A DNA stretch of 64,000 nt from an uncultured Planctomycetaceae bacterium. Its GTDB lineage: Bacteria > Planctomycetota > Planctomycetia > Planctomycetales > Planctomycetaceae. Positions 46,486 through 55,861 of the stretch are shown in pieces; position 1 is the first letter of the stretch; each line of letters starts with the position of its first letter. The stretch is taken from positions 62,001 to 126,000 of the forward strand of contig CALSLT010000031.1 of the NCBI GenBank assembly GCA_943787265.1, given 5' to 3'. Made by a program: the position numbers and the translations under genes. The notes under the pieces are model-generated. The model saw only the letters and a program-made list of their open reading frames with translations. It ran no database searches and was not told the DNA's origin.

Positions 46486-47733
46486 ATGTTGCTAAATACG
46501 GACTGTGCGGAAGCTGAAGCCGTAGACGGTGGAATCGTCGTTCGTCTTAATAGTCTGACGGACCATCACAAATTCGTCGCGCTGCTGCTTGAACTCGACA
46601 TCTTCGTGCGCGAGGCACAGCCACCTCGGGTCGTCATTGACCTTTCCGGCTCCGGATTTGCCCAGTCACGAACACTTGGCGAAATCGCCCGTCTGGCCAA
46701 TACATCAGCGCGGGCCAAAACCAAGCTTATGCTCTGCAGTACGAACCCCATCGTGCAGAAGGTTATGACGGCGACCTCGCTCGACAAGCTCGTCACTGTT
46801 TGCGAATCCGTCGACGAAGCAAAAGACATCTGGGAGAACCCAGGCGTCGGCCTTGCGGCTGATGGCGAAGCTGCCGACGAGGGCGACGAAGGAGTCGCTG
46901 TCGATCCAACAAAAGCAAGCGGTCCGATGCCGGGCCGTTACGGTCTGCCGCGCAACTTCTTTAAGTTCATCGCTGATCGAGAACGGCAGCTCGAAGTGGA
47001 ATCGTTTCCCTGGGGAAACATGAACTGGCTGGCCGGACCGCCGATTACTCCGTCAGCCTTGCTGCACGTTGCAAGGGTCCAGATCAAACCAAACTGCGTC
47101 TGGTCTTTTCATCAGCATCCGGACATGGAAGAAGTCATCATCGTGACGAGCGGTAAGGTCGAGCAGTGGATCGACCAGAAAAGCCAGGTTCTACACGCTG
47201 GCGAGTCCGCAACCATTCCGCAGAACATCGTCCACGCGACATTCAACAACGAAATGCAGCCGGCCGACGTGATCATGATTCACTGCCCGGCGCGCAGTGA
47301 AGAATCATCGACCGTCAGCGTGGTCGCCGACGAACCCTGGAAGACAATCCTGCGGCGACGCGACTACCCAAACCTCGACCTTGTCTGGCAAGGCAAGAAC
47401 CTCTTCGCGCGAGTCACCAATCACAAAATTCTCGACTCAACCAGCACCGATGCTTTCCGGTCGTCAATGCTCAGCCTGGAGGCCGACGGCCAGCCGGAAA
47501 AGTTCATCATCGATTTCCAGGAAGCGTGGATCCTCTCCAACACGGTGCTCGGCGTGCTGGGAGAACTACAGCACCGCATGAGCGACGGCCGCCGAGAACT
47601 CTGCGTCTGCGGCCTCTCCGACGAAGCTCTGAAGAATTTCAAGAAGACGAGGCTTTCAGAATTCGTCGTGATGTATGAAACCGTCAAAGAGGCTCTCGAC
47701 GACCTCAACAAGCCGAAAGAGTCGACTGAATAA
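46486..47733 (+). CDS. STAS-cupin-STAS three-domain protein
   Basis: 415 residues. Residues 12-115 form a STAS-type domain (RVVIDLSGSGFAQSRTLGEI, then LMLCSTNPIVQKVM). An acidic linker (118-145) leads to a cupin at about 175-270 with both motifs: FHQHPDMEEVIIVTSG (H209, H211, E215) and IPQNIVHATFN (H250). A second STAS-type domain follows (FIIDFQEAWILSNTVLGVLG, then LCVCGLSDEALKNFKKTRLS). Both STAS domains keep a serine in the same place (S61, S351), before T-LG. Such a serine is phosphorylated in anti-sigma antagonists. Protein and arrangement suggest metal- or ligand-controlled partner switching. I know of no described family with this order. Confidence 0.8.
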   Translation: MLLNTDCAEAEAVDGGIVVRLNSLTDHHKFVALLLELDIFVREAQPPRVVIDLSGSGFAQSRTLGEIARLANTSARAKTKLMLCSTNPIVQKVMTATSLDKLVTVCESVDEAKDIWENPGVGLAADGEAADEGDEGVAVDPTKASGPMPGRYGLPRNFFKFIADRERQLEVESFPWGNMNWLAGPPITPSALLHVARVQIKPNCVWSFHQHPDMEEVIIVTSGKVEQWIDQKSQVLHAGESATIPQNIVHATFNNEMQPADVIMIHCPARSEESSTVSVVADEPWKTILRRRDYPNLDLVWQGKNLFARVTNHKILDSTSTDAFRSSMLSLEADGQPEKFIIDFQEAWILSNTVLGVLGELQHRMSDGRRELCVCGLSDEALKNFKKTRLSEFVVMYETVKEALDDLNKPKESTE

Positions 47734-47987
47734 GTCCGGCCTCCGCCCGCTGCTTCACGCGATGCGCAGCTTGCGTTGCCGCTGCCGATCAAACGCGCCA
47801 CTGCGCGGTTGCTCCTCTCACTGTGTGGGTCCCGGCTGCGCGCTCGAAGAATCTCTGACGAATTCCGGGATTTCGTCTTGCCAGAACGAAAGCAACGCAT
47901 TAGCGTGATGTTCATACGAACTCACGCATTTGCGTCACTGTTTAAGAATACAGAGAAATACGCAGCACCCCTCAAATGGAGCGAGCC

Positions 47988-49049
47988 ATGCAGCACAGGA
48001 ACAGAAACGGACTCAGCGCGTTGGACGTCACTGTGACGATCGTAATTCTCCTGGTACTCGCCGCGCTACTCCTACCGGCCGTACAAACCAGCCGCTGCGG
48101 TGGAGCCAGCCGCAGATCTCAATGCAAAAACAACCTGAAGCAGATCGGGTTGTCACTGATGAATTACCACGATGTTCACCAAACATTCCCTCCTGGCTGG
48201 ATCGTCTCTGAGGAAAAGGGGCAATCGTCCGGCTTCGGCTGGGGATATCAGCTTCTGCCTTACTTCGATCAGAAGCCGTTGTTCGAAAAGTTCAACGCGA
48301 AGAACAAACTCTCTGACAAGACAAGCGGCAATGCCAAACTGGCCGCGACGATTCTCACGGCAATGCGTTGCCAATCTGACGATGGCCCCGATCAAGCAGA
48401 ATCCCGCTGGATGTCGTCGCTCGGAACGACCAACTACGTCGGCAATTTTGGCATCGGCTTACCGACGTCCTACTCACGACTCGCAGATTCACAGACAACG
48501 TTCGCCGACCCTCGCGCTGTTCAGGGAATCCTCGGCGGCAACACAAAGGTGCGTATCCGAGACGTCAAAGATGGGATGTCGAATGTCATCCTTGTGGGGG
48601 AACGCCGGTTGTCGAAGACCGCAGTCGAATGGGCCGATGGCAGAATCGAGGGAAAGTTCAACAGCTATTGGGCAGGTCTCCCGAATGTTGAGACGGTCAG
48701 CCCGCTGGCGATCGTTGCCACAAGCACTGGCGAAAATTTCGAACGCGCTCTCGAGATTCAGGATGAGCGGGGTGACATACCGCTTGTTGGAAACGTGGAC
48801 GCTGTCGCAACGGCCGAAGGGCGGAAACGGCTGCCATATTTTGGAATCAACTGCGACATTCACGGGCAGCCACTTCAGTCGTCCGACGGCGTTGGAGTCG
48901 TCACCGCTGGCTTCAGCAGTTGGCACACTGGCGGTGCTCAGGTCGTACTCGGCGACGGTACAGTTCGATTTCTCTCAGAAAACATTGATCCTTTCATTCT
49001 CACAAACCTAATGCGAAGGGCCGATGGAAAAACACTCGGTGAATTCTGA
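47988..49049 (+). CDS. DUF1559-family pseudopilin-like protein
   Basis: 353 residues. The N-terminus RNGLSALDVTVTIVILLVLA followed by LLPAVQ and RRSQCKNNLKQIGLSLMNYH is the DUF1559 form of a prepilin. The usual GFTLVELL cleavage motif is changed to GLSALDV, with D in place of E at position +5. The C-terminus (SSWHTGGAQVVLGDGTVRFL and RADGKTLGEF) is also typical. The ATG at 47988 has GGAG six bases upstream. A closely related copy follows 61 bp later. Members are probably secreted through a type II-like machinery; the function is unknown. Confidence 0.88.
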   Translation: MQHRNRNGLSALDVTVTIVILLVLAALLLPAVQTSRCGGASRRSQCKNNLKQIGLSLMNYHDVHQTFPPGWIVSEEKGQSSGFGWGYQLLPYFDQKPLFEKFNAKNKLSDKTSGNAKLAATILTAMRCQSDDGPDQAESRWMSSLGTTNYVGNFGIGLPTSYSRLADSQTTFADPRAVQGILGGNTKVRIRDVKDGMSNVILVGERRLSKTAVEWADGRIEGKFNSYWAGLPNVETVSPLAIVATSTGENFERALEIQDERGDIPLVGNVDAVATAEGRKRLPYFGINCDIHGQPLQSSDGVGVVTAGFSSWHTGGAQVVLGDGTVRFLSENIDPFILTNLMRRADGKTLGEF

Positions 49050-49110
49050 ATCGTTAGACCAACCACCACGCTTGCGTTAACTGACAACTGACTTCCGAAC
49101 GGAGCAGATC

Positions 49111-50166
49111 ATGGACAGCCGAAGTCAAAACCGGAGCGGCCTCACGATCCTCGACGTCGTCGTCACAATCGTGATTCTAGTAACCTTGGTCGCAATGCTC
49201 CTTCCGAGCGTCAGCACTCCGCGGGACGCGGCTCGCCGGAGCCAATGCAAGAACAACCTCAAGCAGATTGGCCTGTCCCTGATGAACTACCACGATGTTC
49301 ACAGAACATTGCCGCCCGGCTGGATTGCCTCAGAGACAAAGGGGCAATCGTCGGGCTTCGGCTGGCAGTTCCAGATGCTGCCGTTCTTTGATCAGGCACC
49401 TCTCTACAAGAGATTCAACTCAAAGCTGAAACTCGCCGATCAGACTCGCGATAACTTCCACCGTGCATCAACAATTCTAACCGCCTCCCGCTGCCCGTCT
49501 GACAAAGGAGACGACCAGGCAACATCCCGCTGGATTCCCGAGCCTGGCACGACGAATTACCTCGGAAATTTCGGAGTCGGGATTCCGGCAGCCTGGTCCG
49601 TGCTGAACGGTTCGGGGGGAACGTTGGTTGATTCACAACATTGTCAGGGAATCCTCGGCCCGAATTCGAGAATCAGAATCAGAGACGTAAAGGATGGGAT
49701 GTCGAATATTGTGCTTGTTGGTGAACGGCGGATGTCTGAGAACGCGGGTGAGTGGCCAATTGGAAGAGTCGAAGGAAACTTCAACAACTACTGGGCGGGG
49801 ATTCCAAATGCCGATGCAGTCAGCCCGCTGGTCGTCCTCGCGACTTCGACTGGTGGCTTGATTGAGCGTACGCCTCAAGAAATTGAATCAAACACCGGTG
49901 AACTTCCCATCAAAGGCAACATTCCAGACATTCGAAATCCAGAACGTCAGAAATCGCTCCCGTACTTCGGGATCAACCGAGACACTCGAGGCGAACTGCT
50001 GGGAGACTCAAAGCTGGTCACGGCGGGTTTCAGCAGTTGGCACACGGGCGGTTGTCAGATGGTCCTCGGAGATGGAACGGTGAGGTTCATTTCAGAAAAC
50101 ATCGACGCGACCGTTTACACAAACCTGATGCGTCGTTCTGACGGCGCAACACTCGGCGAGTTCTGA
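49111..50166 (+). CDS. DUF1559-family pseudopilin-like protein (tandem copy)
   Basis: 351 residues, closely related to the gene before it from end to end, including NNLKQIGLSLMNYHDVH, NYLGNFGVGIPAAWSVL and the ending RSDGATLGEF. The N-terminal motif is SGLTILDVVVTIVILVTLVA, again with D at the prepilin +5 position. The ribosome site (GGAG, six bases before the ATG) is the same as in the first copy, a sign of recent duplication. The two are likely co-transcribed. Confidence 0.88.
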   Translation: MDSRSQNRSGLTILDVVVTIVILVTLVAMLLPSVSTPRDAARRSQCKNNLKQIGLSLMNYHDVHRTLPPGWIASETKGQSSGFGWQFQMLPFFDQAPLYKRFNSKLKLADQTRDNFHRASTILTASRCPSDKGDDQATSRWIPEPGTTNYLGNFGVGIPAAWSVLNGSGGTLVDSQHCQGILGPNSRIRIRDVKDGMSNIVLVGERRMSENAGEWPIGRVEGNFNNYWAGIPNADAVSPLVVLATSTGGLIERTPQEIESNTGELPIKGNIPDIRNPERQKSLPYFGINRDTRGELLGDSKLVTAGFSSWHTGGCQMVLGDGTVRFISENIDATVYTNLMRRSDGATLGEF

Positions 50167-50205
50167 GACCAGTTCACGGGTAGATTTATGCGGCGGCTGC
50201 CATTC

Positions 50206-50264
50206 GAAGGATTCCGGCCTGGTTGATCATCCTCTTCATTGCTGATTCTTCGCCGGAATCCTTC
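50206..50264. repeat. 12-bp inverted repeat between convergent genes
   Basis: GAAGGATTCCGG (50206-50217) faces CCGGAATCCTTC (50253-50264) exactly, with a 35-nt loop. It lies between the DUF1559 pair and the convergent creatininase gene, so it may end transcription from either side, though no T-run follows. Confidence 0.5.
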
Positions 50265-50278
50265 ACCCGTTTGCCGAC

Positions 50279-51373
50279 TTAAACTTTGTCGCGTTCCCAG
50301 GGACTGTCGCCGGCGATGTGCTGGTTGGTGCCAGGCGAGCCCGCAAGCAGAGTTCGCACATCGTCGCGAGCGACCGACATCATCGTTTCGAACATTGCCG
50401 CACCGTCGAGTGTTTCGTAGTTGCGGATCTTTCCGACGATTCCGTTAGCTCCGGTTTCGTCGACGTAGCTGATGAACCGGCGAAGATCCGGAGTCAACTC
50501 GACGGCTTTCTCAAGAGTCATCTGACCGGCTTCGATGTCGGCGATCCTCGACGGAAACCACCGATCGTCGATCAGGGCTGAATTGGCATGTTCAACCAGC
50601 ACGGTCTCGACGCCGCCAGCGTGCTGGTCGCCGCGTTCGGAAGCAAACTCAATCAGTGGTTCGTGGAGCCAACGGAACGCCCATCGGTCGACTCGGCTTT
50701 GTTCCAATCCGGCGATGATCGCCTTGCGATGCACGATCGATCCGTGAACGTCGACAACGTACATCGTCTCGGGACGCTGCCAGTCCAGGACGGCGTTTGC
50801 GAATCCAGTCACATAACAAGTCAACAGTTCGGGTGTCAGATCAACGCTCATCCCAAACGGCAGTCCCCAGGTAAGATGTCCGTACTCGACGGGCTGCCCG
50901 GCGACGAAACCGCCGATTTCATTTTCAAGCTGAAGGAGCACGGAGTAGCTCTGAACGGTATCGGTCGAAAGCGGCAGGTGCGGGCCGTGCTCTTCCACAG
51001 CGGTGTCAACACTGAACGCCAGGACTTTCGGTGGGGAAACTTTCGGCAACGGTTGCGGCTCGTGCATTTCGACGCGCAGTCGATCCGAATGTTCCGCGGC
51101 ATCTGACGCGAGCGTGTAACGCGGAAAGCACTCTCGAATCCTGGCGATCATCGCATCTCGCAACTCGTCGTTCATCGCCTCATGAAACAACGGAGGCAGT
51201 AGCAACTCGTCGTCGGCGATGTTGGCAGCCAGTTCGGTGTACGACGTCCCCAACGAACAGACTGGCAGAACAAACCGAGTGCTGGCCAGTCGCTCACCAA
51301 GTTCAAACAGCGTGTACGCCGTCACCCAGCGGCCTGAGTTGACCTGCTGCGGCAGATAGTCTGGAATCTTCAT
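50279..51373 (-). CDS. Creatininase-family amidohydrolase
   Basis: About 364 residues. The metal-binding family motifs are VDTAVEEHGPHLPLSTDT, VDVHGSIVHRK and ERGDQHAGGVETVL, which supply the E, H, D and H ligands. A helical N-terminal part of about 100 residues precedes the domain. Members hydrolyse creatinine, or act in the pathways of flavin deazaflavin and mycofactocin synthesis; the substrate here is unknown. The start MKIPDYLP at 51373 follows GGAG; an upstream ATG at 51388 is possible. Confidence 0.85.
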   Translation of the reverse strand: MKIPDYLPQQVNSGRWVTAYTLFELGERLASTRFVLPVCSLGTSYTELAANIADDELLLPPLFHEAMNDELRDAMIARIRECFPRYTLASDAAEHSDRLRVEMHEPQPLPKVSPPKVLAFSVDTAVEEHGPHLPLSTDTVQSYSVLLQLENEIGGFVAGQPVEYGHLTWGLPFGMSVDLTPELLTCYVTGFANAVLDWQRPETMYVVDVHGSIVHRKAIIAGLEQSRVDRWAFRWLHEPLIEFASERGDQHAGGVETVLVEHANSALIDDRWFPSRIADIEAGQMTLEKAVELTPDLRRFISYVDETGANGIVGKIRNYETLDGAAMFETMMSVARDDVRTLLAGSPGTNQHIAGDSPWERDKV

Positions 51374-51503
51374 TGTTGACTGCTCCATCGATGCTTGAAC
51401 GAGTTTTCCGAAACTTGAGGTTTGATACACTCTTCGTCGACCAGTCGAAACGTTCGCGAAATATCCTTGCGAAAACAAATCGCAACGGAAGGACTCTTAG
51501 ACC

Positions 51504-54428
51504 ATGAGACTTCGATCGTTCGTTACTCTCACATTTGTACTCAGCAGCTTCACATCCACGACTCAGGCTGCCGACGACGTGGACTTCAACCGCGATGTCC
51601 GGCCGATTCTGTCGGACCTGTGCTTCACCTGCCACGGCCCGGATGCAAATACTCGTGAAGCCGACCTGCGGCTCGATCAGGAATCCGCCGTCTTCGCAAA
51701 ACGTGACACGCCATTGATCGTGCGTGGCAAGCCGCTGGACAGCGAACTCATCCGACGAATCCTGTCCAAAAACGACGACGAACGGATGCCGCCACCGGAT
51801 TCGAAGAAGCAGCCATCTCCCGCACAGAAAGCGACTCTCCAACGTTGGATTGAGCAAGGCGCGAGATGGGCAACACATTGGGCATACGTCCCGCCAGCGA
51901 AAGTCGCTCCACCGAAAATTAAACACGAAGCTGCCGTGCTGAACGATGTTGACCGATTCATTCTGCGCCGCATCGAAGCTGCGGGACTGACTCCATCGAA
52001 ACAGGCTGACGAATCGACACTCGTGCGGCGGCTGTTCCTCGATCTGATCGGCCTGCCGCCGAAACCCGAAGACGTCGACACCTACATCGCCAGCAAGGAC
52101 CCGCAGAAATACGAAAAGCTGGTCGATCGTCTGCTTGCATCAGATCACTTTGGGGAAAAACTCGCCATCTACTGGCTGGACGTCGTCCGCTACGCAGACA
52201 GCAACGGCTACCACTCAGACGGGGCCAGGCAATCTGCTCCGTACCGAGACTACGTGATCAACGCGTTCAACTCGAACAAGCCGTACCATCAATTTGTCGT
52301 TGAACAACTTGCCGGTGACCTGCTGCCTGAAAGCGGCATCGAGCAACAGGTTGCTTCGGGCTTCAACATGCTGCTGCAAACGACCAGCGAAGGCGGAGCT
52401 CAAGCAAAGGAATACCTCGCCAAGTACATGGCTGACCGAGTCCGCAATACCTCGCAGATTTTTCTCGGTTCGACGATGGGCTGTTGCGAATGCCACGACC
52501 ACAAGTACGACCCCTTCACGATGAAGGACTTTTACAGCTTTGGAGCGTTCTTTGCTGACGTCAGCGAAATCGCCGTCGGCAACCCTCGGACATATCCGGT
52601 GATGGACGAATCGGCGAAGCAGACACTCGCCGACTTCGATAAAAAGATCGCAGCCGCAAACACCGAGCTGAACAAGTCGACGCCCGAACTTGCCGGCGCG
52701 CAATCGAAGTGGGAAACCGCCACGCTGGCTGACCTGGAAACATCCGCCACTTTCTCGATCTGGCAAATGATTGGACCGTTCAAAGCTGCGAGTTTTGACG
52801 AAGCCTTCTCAAAAGATTTCGGACCGGAAGCCAAGGTCGATCTCAAGCAATCCATCGGTAAAGCAAAGTGGAAGAAGCAGGACAAACTCGTCGACGGAAC
52901 GGCGTTTCCACTCTCGGGCGCAAACTCATCCTGGTACTTTCACCGGACGGCGACTGTACCGGCGGATATCGAAACGGAATTGTCGCTCGGTAGCGACGAT
53001 GCGATCGCTGTCTGGGTGAATGGCAAACAAGTTCACGCCAACAAAGTACAACGTGGCGTGGCTCCGGGGCAGGACAAAGTGAAAGTCCAACTGACCAAAG
53101 GCGACAACGCAATTCTGATCAAGGTGGTTAACGCTGGCGGGGTGGGAGGATTCTACTTCAACGCGAAAGCTATCGGCGTTCCGGCTAACGTCGTTGCCGC
53201 TCTTCGTGTCGCTGCCGATTCTCGCGATGACAAACAGAAGAACGAAATCACCAGTTACTTTCGAACGGTCGCTTCAGATCTGAAACCCGTCCGGGACGAA
53301 CTCGCTCGACTCGGCAACGAGAAAGCAGCATTCGAAAAATCCATTCCTCGAACACTCATGACTAAGGTAAAAGCTCCACGACCGATTCGTCTTCTACCTC
53401 GTGGCAACTGGCTCGACGAAACCGGCCCCGTCATGACCTCGGCCATCCCTGAGTTTCTTGGGGACATCCCGAAAGACGAACGAGCCAACCGGCTCGACCT
53501 GGCAAAGTGGATTGTCGCGCGAAACAACCCGTTGACGGCTCGGACGTTCGTGAACCGGTTGTGGAAACTGTACTTCGGCAGCGGCCTGGCAACCCCGCTG
53601 GACGACCTCGGCCGACAAGGCACACTGCCAACTCATCCGGAATTACTCGACTGGCTGGCCGTCGAATTCATGGACAACAACTGGAACGTCAAACAAATGG
53701 TTCGCCGACTCGTAACGTCCGGAACGTACCGACAATCGTCCGCTGCAAACAACGACCTTCGAAAGCTCGACCCGTACAACCAACTCTACGCTCGGCAATC
53801 TCGTTTCCGAATTGAGGCCGAACTCGTTCGCGACAACGCACTCGCCATTAGCGGACTACTCGTTTCAAAGATTGGCGGCAGAAGCACCTATCCATACCAG
53901 CCGGCCGGCTACTGGCGACACATGAATTTCCCACGGCGAACATGGCCAGGCGATAAGGGAGAAGCGAACTATCGTCGAGGTCTCTACACATGGTGGCAGA
54001 GAATGTTCCTTCACCCGAGCATGGTCGCCTTTGACGCTCCCAGCCGAGAAGAATGCACCGTCGAGCGTCCTCGTTCCAACATCCCGCAGCAAGCCCTCGT
54101 CCTGTTGAACGATCCAACCTATGTCGAGGCGGCTCGAGTATTCGGAGCACGAATTCTTCATGAAGGTGGCAGCTCAACCAGGGACCGAATCCAGTGGGCA
54201 TTCCGCGTCGCCTTATCGCGAAACGCGACTGACCGAGAGATCGCTGTTCTCTCAACCGTCTTCGAGAACGACCTCATGCGATTCACCGTTGATGGCGAAG
54301 CGGCAAAACAGTTCCTCAGCGTCGGCGAGTCATCGTCACCGGCTGAAGGTAACCTCGCAGAAGCCGCCGCCTGGTCATCGGTCGCACGAGTCATTCTGAA
54401 CCTGCACGAAACGATTACACGATCGTAG
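51504..54428 (+). CDS. Large exported DUF1549/DUF1553 protein with a cytochrome-c-like domain
   Basis: 974 residues. A signal peptide (residues 1-22) precedes a planctomycete-type cytochrome c domain with CFTCHGPD (C40, C43, H44). DUF1549 follows (DRFILRRIEAAGLTPSKQAD, then LFLDLIGLPPKPEDVDTYIA). In the middle, residues 420-560 look like a beta-sandwich, carbohydrate-binding-type domain (WYFHRTATVPADIETELSLG, then VWVNGKQVH). DUF1553 ends the protein (ARTFVNRLWKLYFGSGLATP, NIPQQALVLLNDPTYVEAAR). These proteins are abundant in planctomycetes and probably work at the cell surface; no enzymatic activity is established. The usual DUF1501 partner is not next to it here. Confidence 0.9.
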   Translation: MRLRSFVTLTFVLSSFTSTTQAADDVDFNRDVRPILSDLCFTCHGPDANTREADLRLDQESAVFAKRDTPLIVRGKPLDSELIRRILSKNDDERMPPPDSKKQPSPAQKATLQRWIEQGARWATHWAYVPPAKVAPPKIKHEAAVLNDVDRFILRRIEAAGLTPSKQADESTLVRRLFLDLIGLPPKPEDVDTYIASKDPQKYEKLVDRLLASDHFGEKLAIYWLDVVRYADSNGYHSDGARQSAPYRDYVINAFNSNKPYHQFVVEQLAGDLLPESGIEQQVASGFNMLLQTTSEGGAQAKEYLAKYMADRVRNTSQIFLGSTMGCCECHDHKYDPFTMKDFYSFGAFFADVSEIAVGNPRTYPVMDESAKQTLADFDKKIAAANTELNKSTPELAGAQSKWETATLADLETSATFSIWQMIGPFKAASFDEAFSKDFGPEAKVDLKQSIGKAKWKKQDKLVDGTAFPLSGANSSWYFHRTATVPADIETELSLGSDDAIAVWVNGKQVHANKVQRGVAPGQDKVKVQLTKGDNAILIKVVNAGGVGGFYFNAKAIGVPANVVAALRVAADSRDDKQKNEITSYFRTVASDLKPVRDELARLGNEKAAFEKSIPRTLMTKVKAPRPIRLLPRGNWLDETGPVMTSAIPEFLGDIPKDERANRLDLAKWIVARNNPLTARTFVNRLWKLYFGSGLATPLDDLGRQGTLPTHPELLDWLAVEFMDNNWNVKQMVRRLVTSGTYRQSSAANNDLRKLDPYNQLYARQSRFRIEAELVRDNALAISGLLVSKIGGRSTYPYQPAGYWRHMNFPRRTWPGDKGEANYRRGLYTWWQRMFLHPSMVAFDAPSREECTVERPRSNIPQQALVLLNDPTYVEAARVFGARILHEGGSSTRDRIQWAFRVALSRNATDREIAVLSTVFENDLMRFTVDGEAAKQFLSVGESSSPAEGNLAEAAAWSSVARVILNLHETITRS

Positions 54429-54769
54429 TACGGCGTTCAGGGTGCGTCCTGGTTGCCCCCAGGGTGAGTCTTGACGCCCCCCGGCCCCATAAAGCCCGCA
54501 ACGCTGTGGAATGTGCCCGTCGAGGCGTACGCTGAGAAATCTACGCACTCTCCTGCGGACAACTTTCGCTACTCACAGTCGCGTCAGCGCATTCGAATTG
54601 TGGCGTTTTTCTGAAATCCCGAAAAATATTCAGACAAGCCTGAGTGATTTCAAACTCTTAAGCGACAACTGATCTCGGATGGACGATCAATGCGATCGCC
54701 CCCTGCTGTCTGACAACTGCTTCACACATTCAGACCACGCGGCCACCAGTTTCGCTAAAGGGTACCGCC
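54429..54769 (+). other. Intergenic stretch, 340 bp, no gene seen
   Basis: No open frame of substance and no clear hairpin. GC-rich runs near 54460-54490 (TGCCCCC, GACGCCCCCC) are notable, but I can assign no role. Confidence 0.35.
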
Positions 54770-55834
54770 ATGCTCCGACGACTTCTTGCGCTTTGTGCTG
54801 CGCTGACATTGACTTTGGCATCTCCCACATTCAGCGATGACACTGCTGGCGAGACGGTTGCATTCGATGAGGCTGCTGACACCGCTGCAGGAAATGTGCT
54901 CGAAATCGCAAGGCCTCCGATCGACACATCCGTGATCAACGGAATTCCGATCGACTGCGGCAGTGTTGTGCTACGCGGCCAACTGATGCCGCCACCGTAC
55001 GTCATCGCACGAAACGACGGCAAGATTCTCGTCAACAGCGAGATCGTCGCCGTCGCGACTGGCAACAACGCTAATCACCTGGCAGCTCGAATCGAGCGTG
55101 AATTATTCAACGGCAACTGGGTGATGGTCTTTGATGCCGATGTCATCGCCTTTGCTGATCCCGAAGAAGGCATGTCTCTGGTCGGAGAGCTGGCTCGGGC
55201 CAACTCGATTGCTGAAAGCGTCAAACGAATAATGCGTGTTGAACTTCCGGGAGCAGAGACTGTCACCTCTGCCGAATGGCAAACCGCGTTGCTGAATTTT
55301 CAACCCGACGAGGCCATCGTTCAGCAATACTCTGAGTATGAAAACGAAATGGAGCCGACGGATGGGCTCTTGGAAGATTCTGAAGAAAGTCTAAAAGTTC
55401 ACGATTCAACCAGCACCATGTATGGCTTATCAGTCGTGGGCATGCTCTTGATCGCTCTGTCAGCCGGCACGCTGCTTGGCCATCCACCGAAGAACTCAAT
55501 GAGCTGGTCAAGAATCGTCAGATCACCTCGCACGTTAACGGCCATGCAACGGTGCTTGATCCTCATCGCGGCGTACAGTCTGTTTGATCTGGCAGCGACC
55601 CTGCTTGCCGTAAAGACCGGCCACGTTGAAGAGCTGAATCCTTTCGGCGTCGGATTGCTCCTTGCTCCGGCTGCACTTGCCACCTTCAAAATCGCATCAA
55701 CATGCGTGGGAGCCGGCCTGCTTTGGAAACTCAAAAACTACCATGGAGCTCAAGTTGCGTCGTGGTGGCTCTGCATGGTCATGACTCTGGTGACCGTTCG
55801 CTGGGTCACTGTCCAGTCACTCTTCTTCGTGTAA
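54770..55834 (+). CDS. Exported membrane protein with a DUF5658-like C-terminus
   Basis: 354 residues. A signal peptide (MLRRLLALCAALTLTLASPT) is followed by a soluble region of about 190 residues with no family I recognise (GNNANHLAARIERELFNGNW). The C-terminal third has four membrane segments and the motif FDLAATLLAVKTGHVEELNP, with NPFG after it, typical of DUF5658. The function is unknown. It stands alone, convergent with the PPC gene. Confidence 0.7.
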   Translation: MLRRLLALCAALTLTLASPTFSDDTAGETVAFDEAADTAAGNVLEIARPPIDTSVINGIPIDCGSVVLRGQLMPPPYVIARNDGKILVNSEIVAVATGNNANHLAARIERELFNGNWVMVFDADVIAFADPEEGMSLVGELARANSIAESVKRIMRVELPGAETVTSAEWQTALLNFQPDEAIVQQYSEYENEMEPTDGLLEDSEESLKVHDSTSTMYGLSVVGMLLIALSAGTLLGHPPKNSMSWSRIVRSPRTLTAMQRCLILIAAYSLFDLAATLLAVKTGHVEELNPFGVGLLLAPAALATFKIASTCVGAGLLWKLKNYHGAQVASWWLCMVMTLVTVRWVTVQSLFFV

Positions 55835-55861
55835 GACCGCATCGAAAACGGTGTACTTGGC

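Noticed and set aside
46281..46517. 78-codon frame upstream of the STAS-cupin gene
   Set aside because: Low-quality composition with many Cys/Arg/Gln, no ribosome site, and runs into the real gene in another frame.
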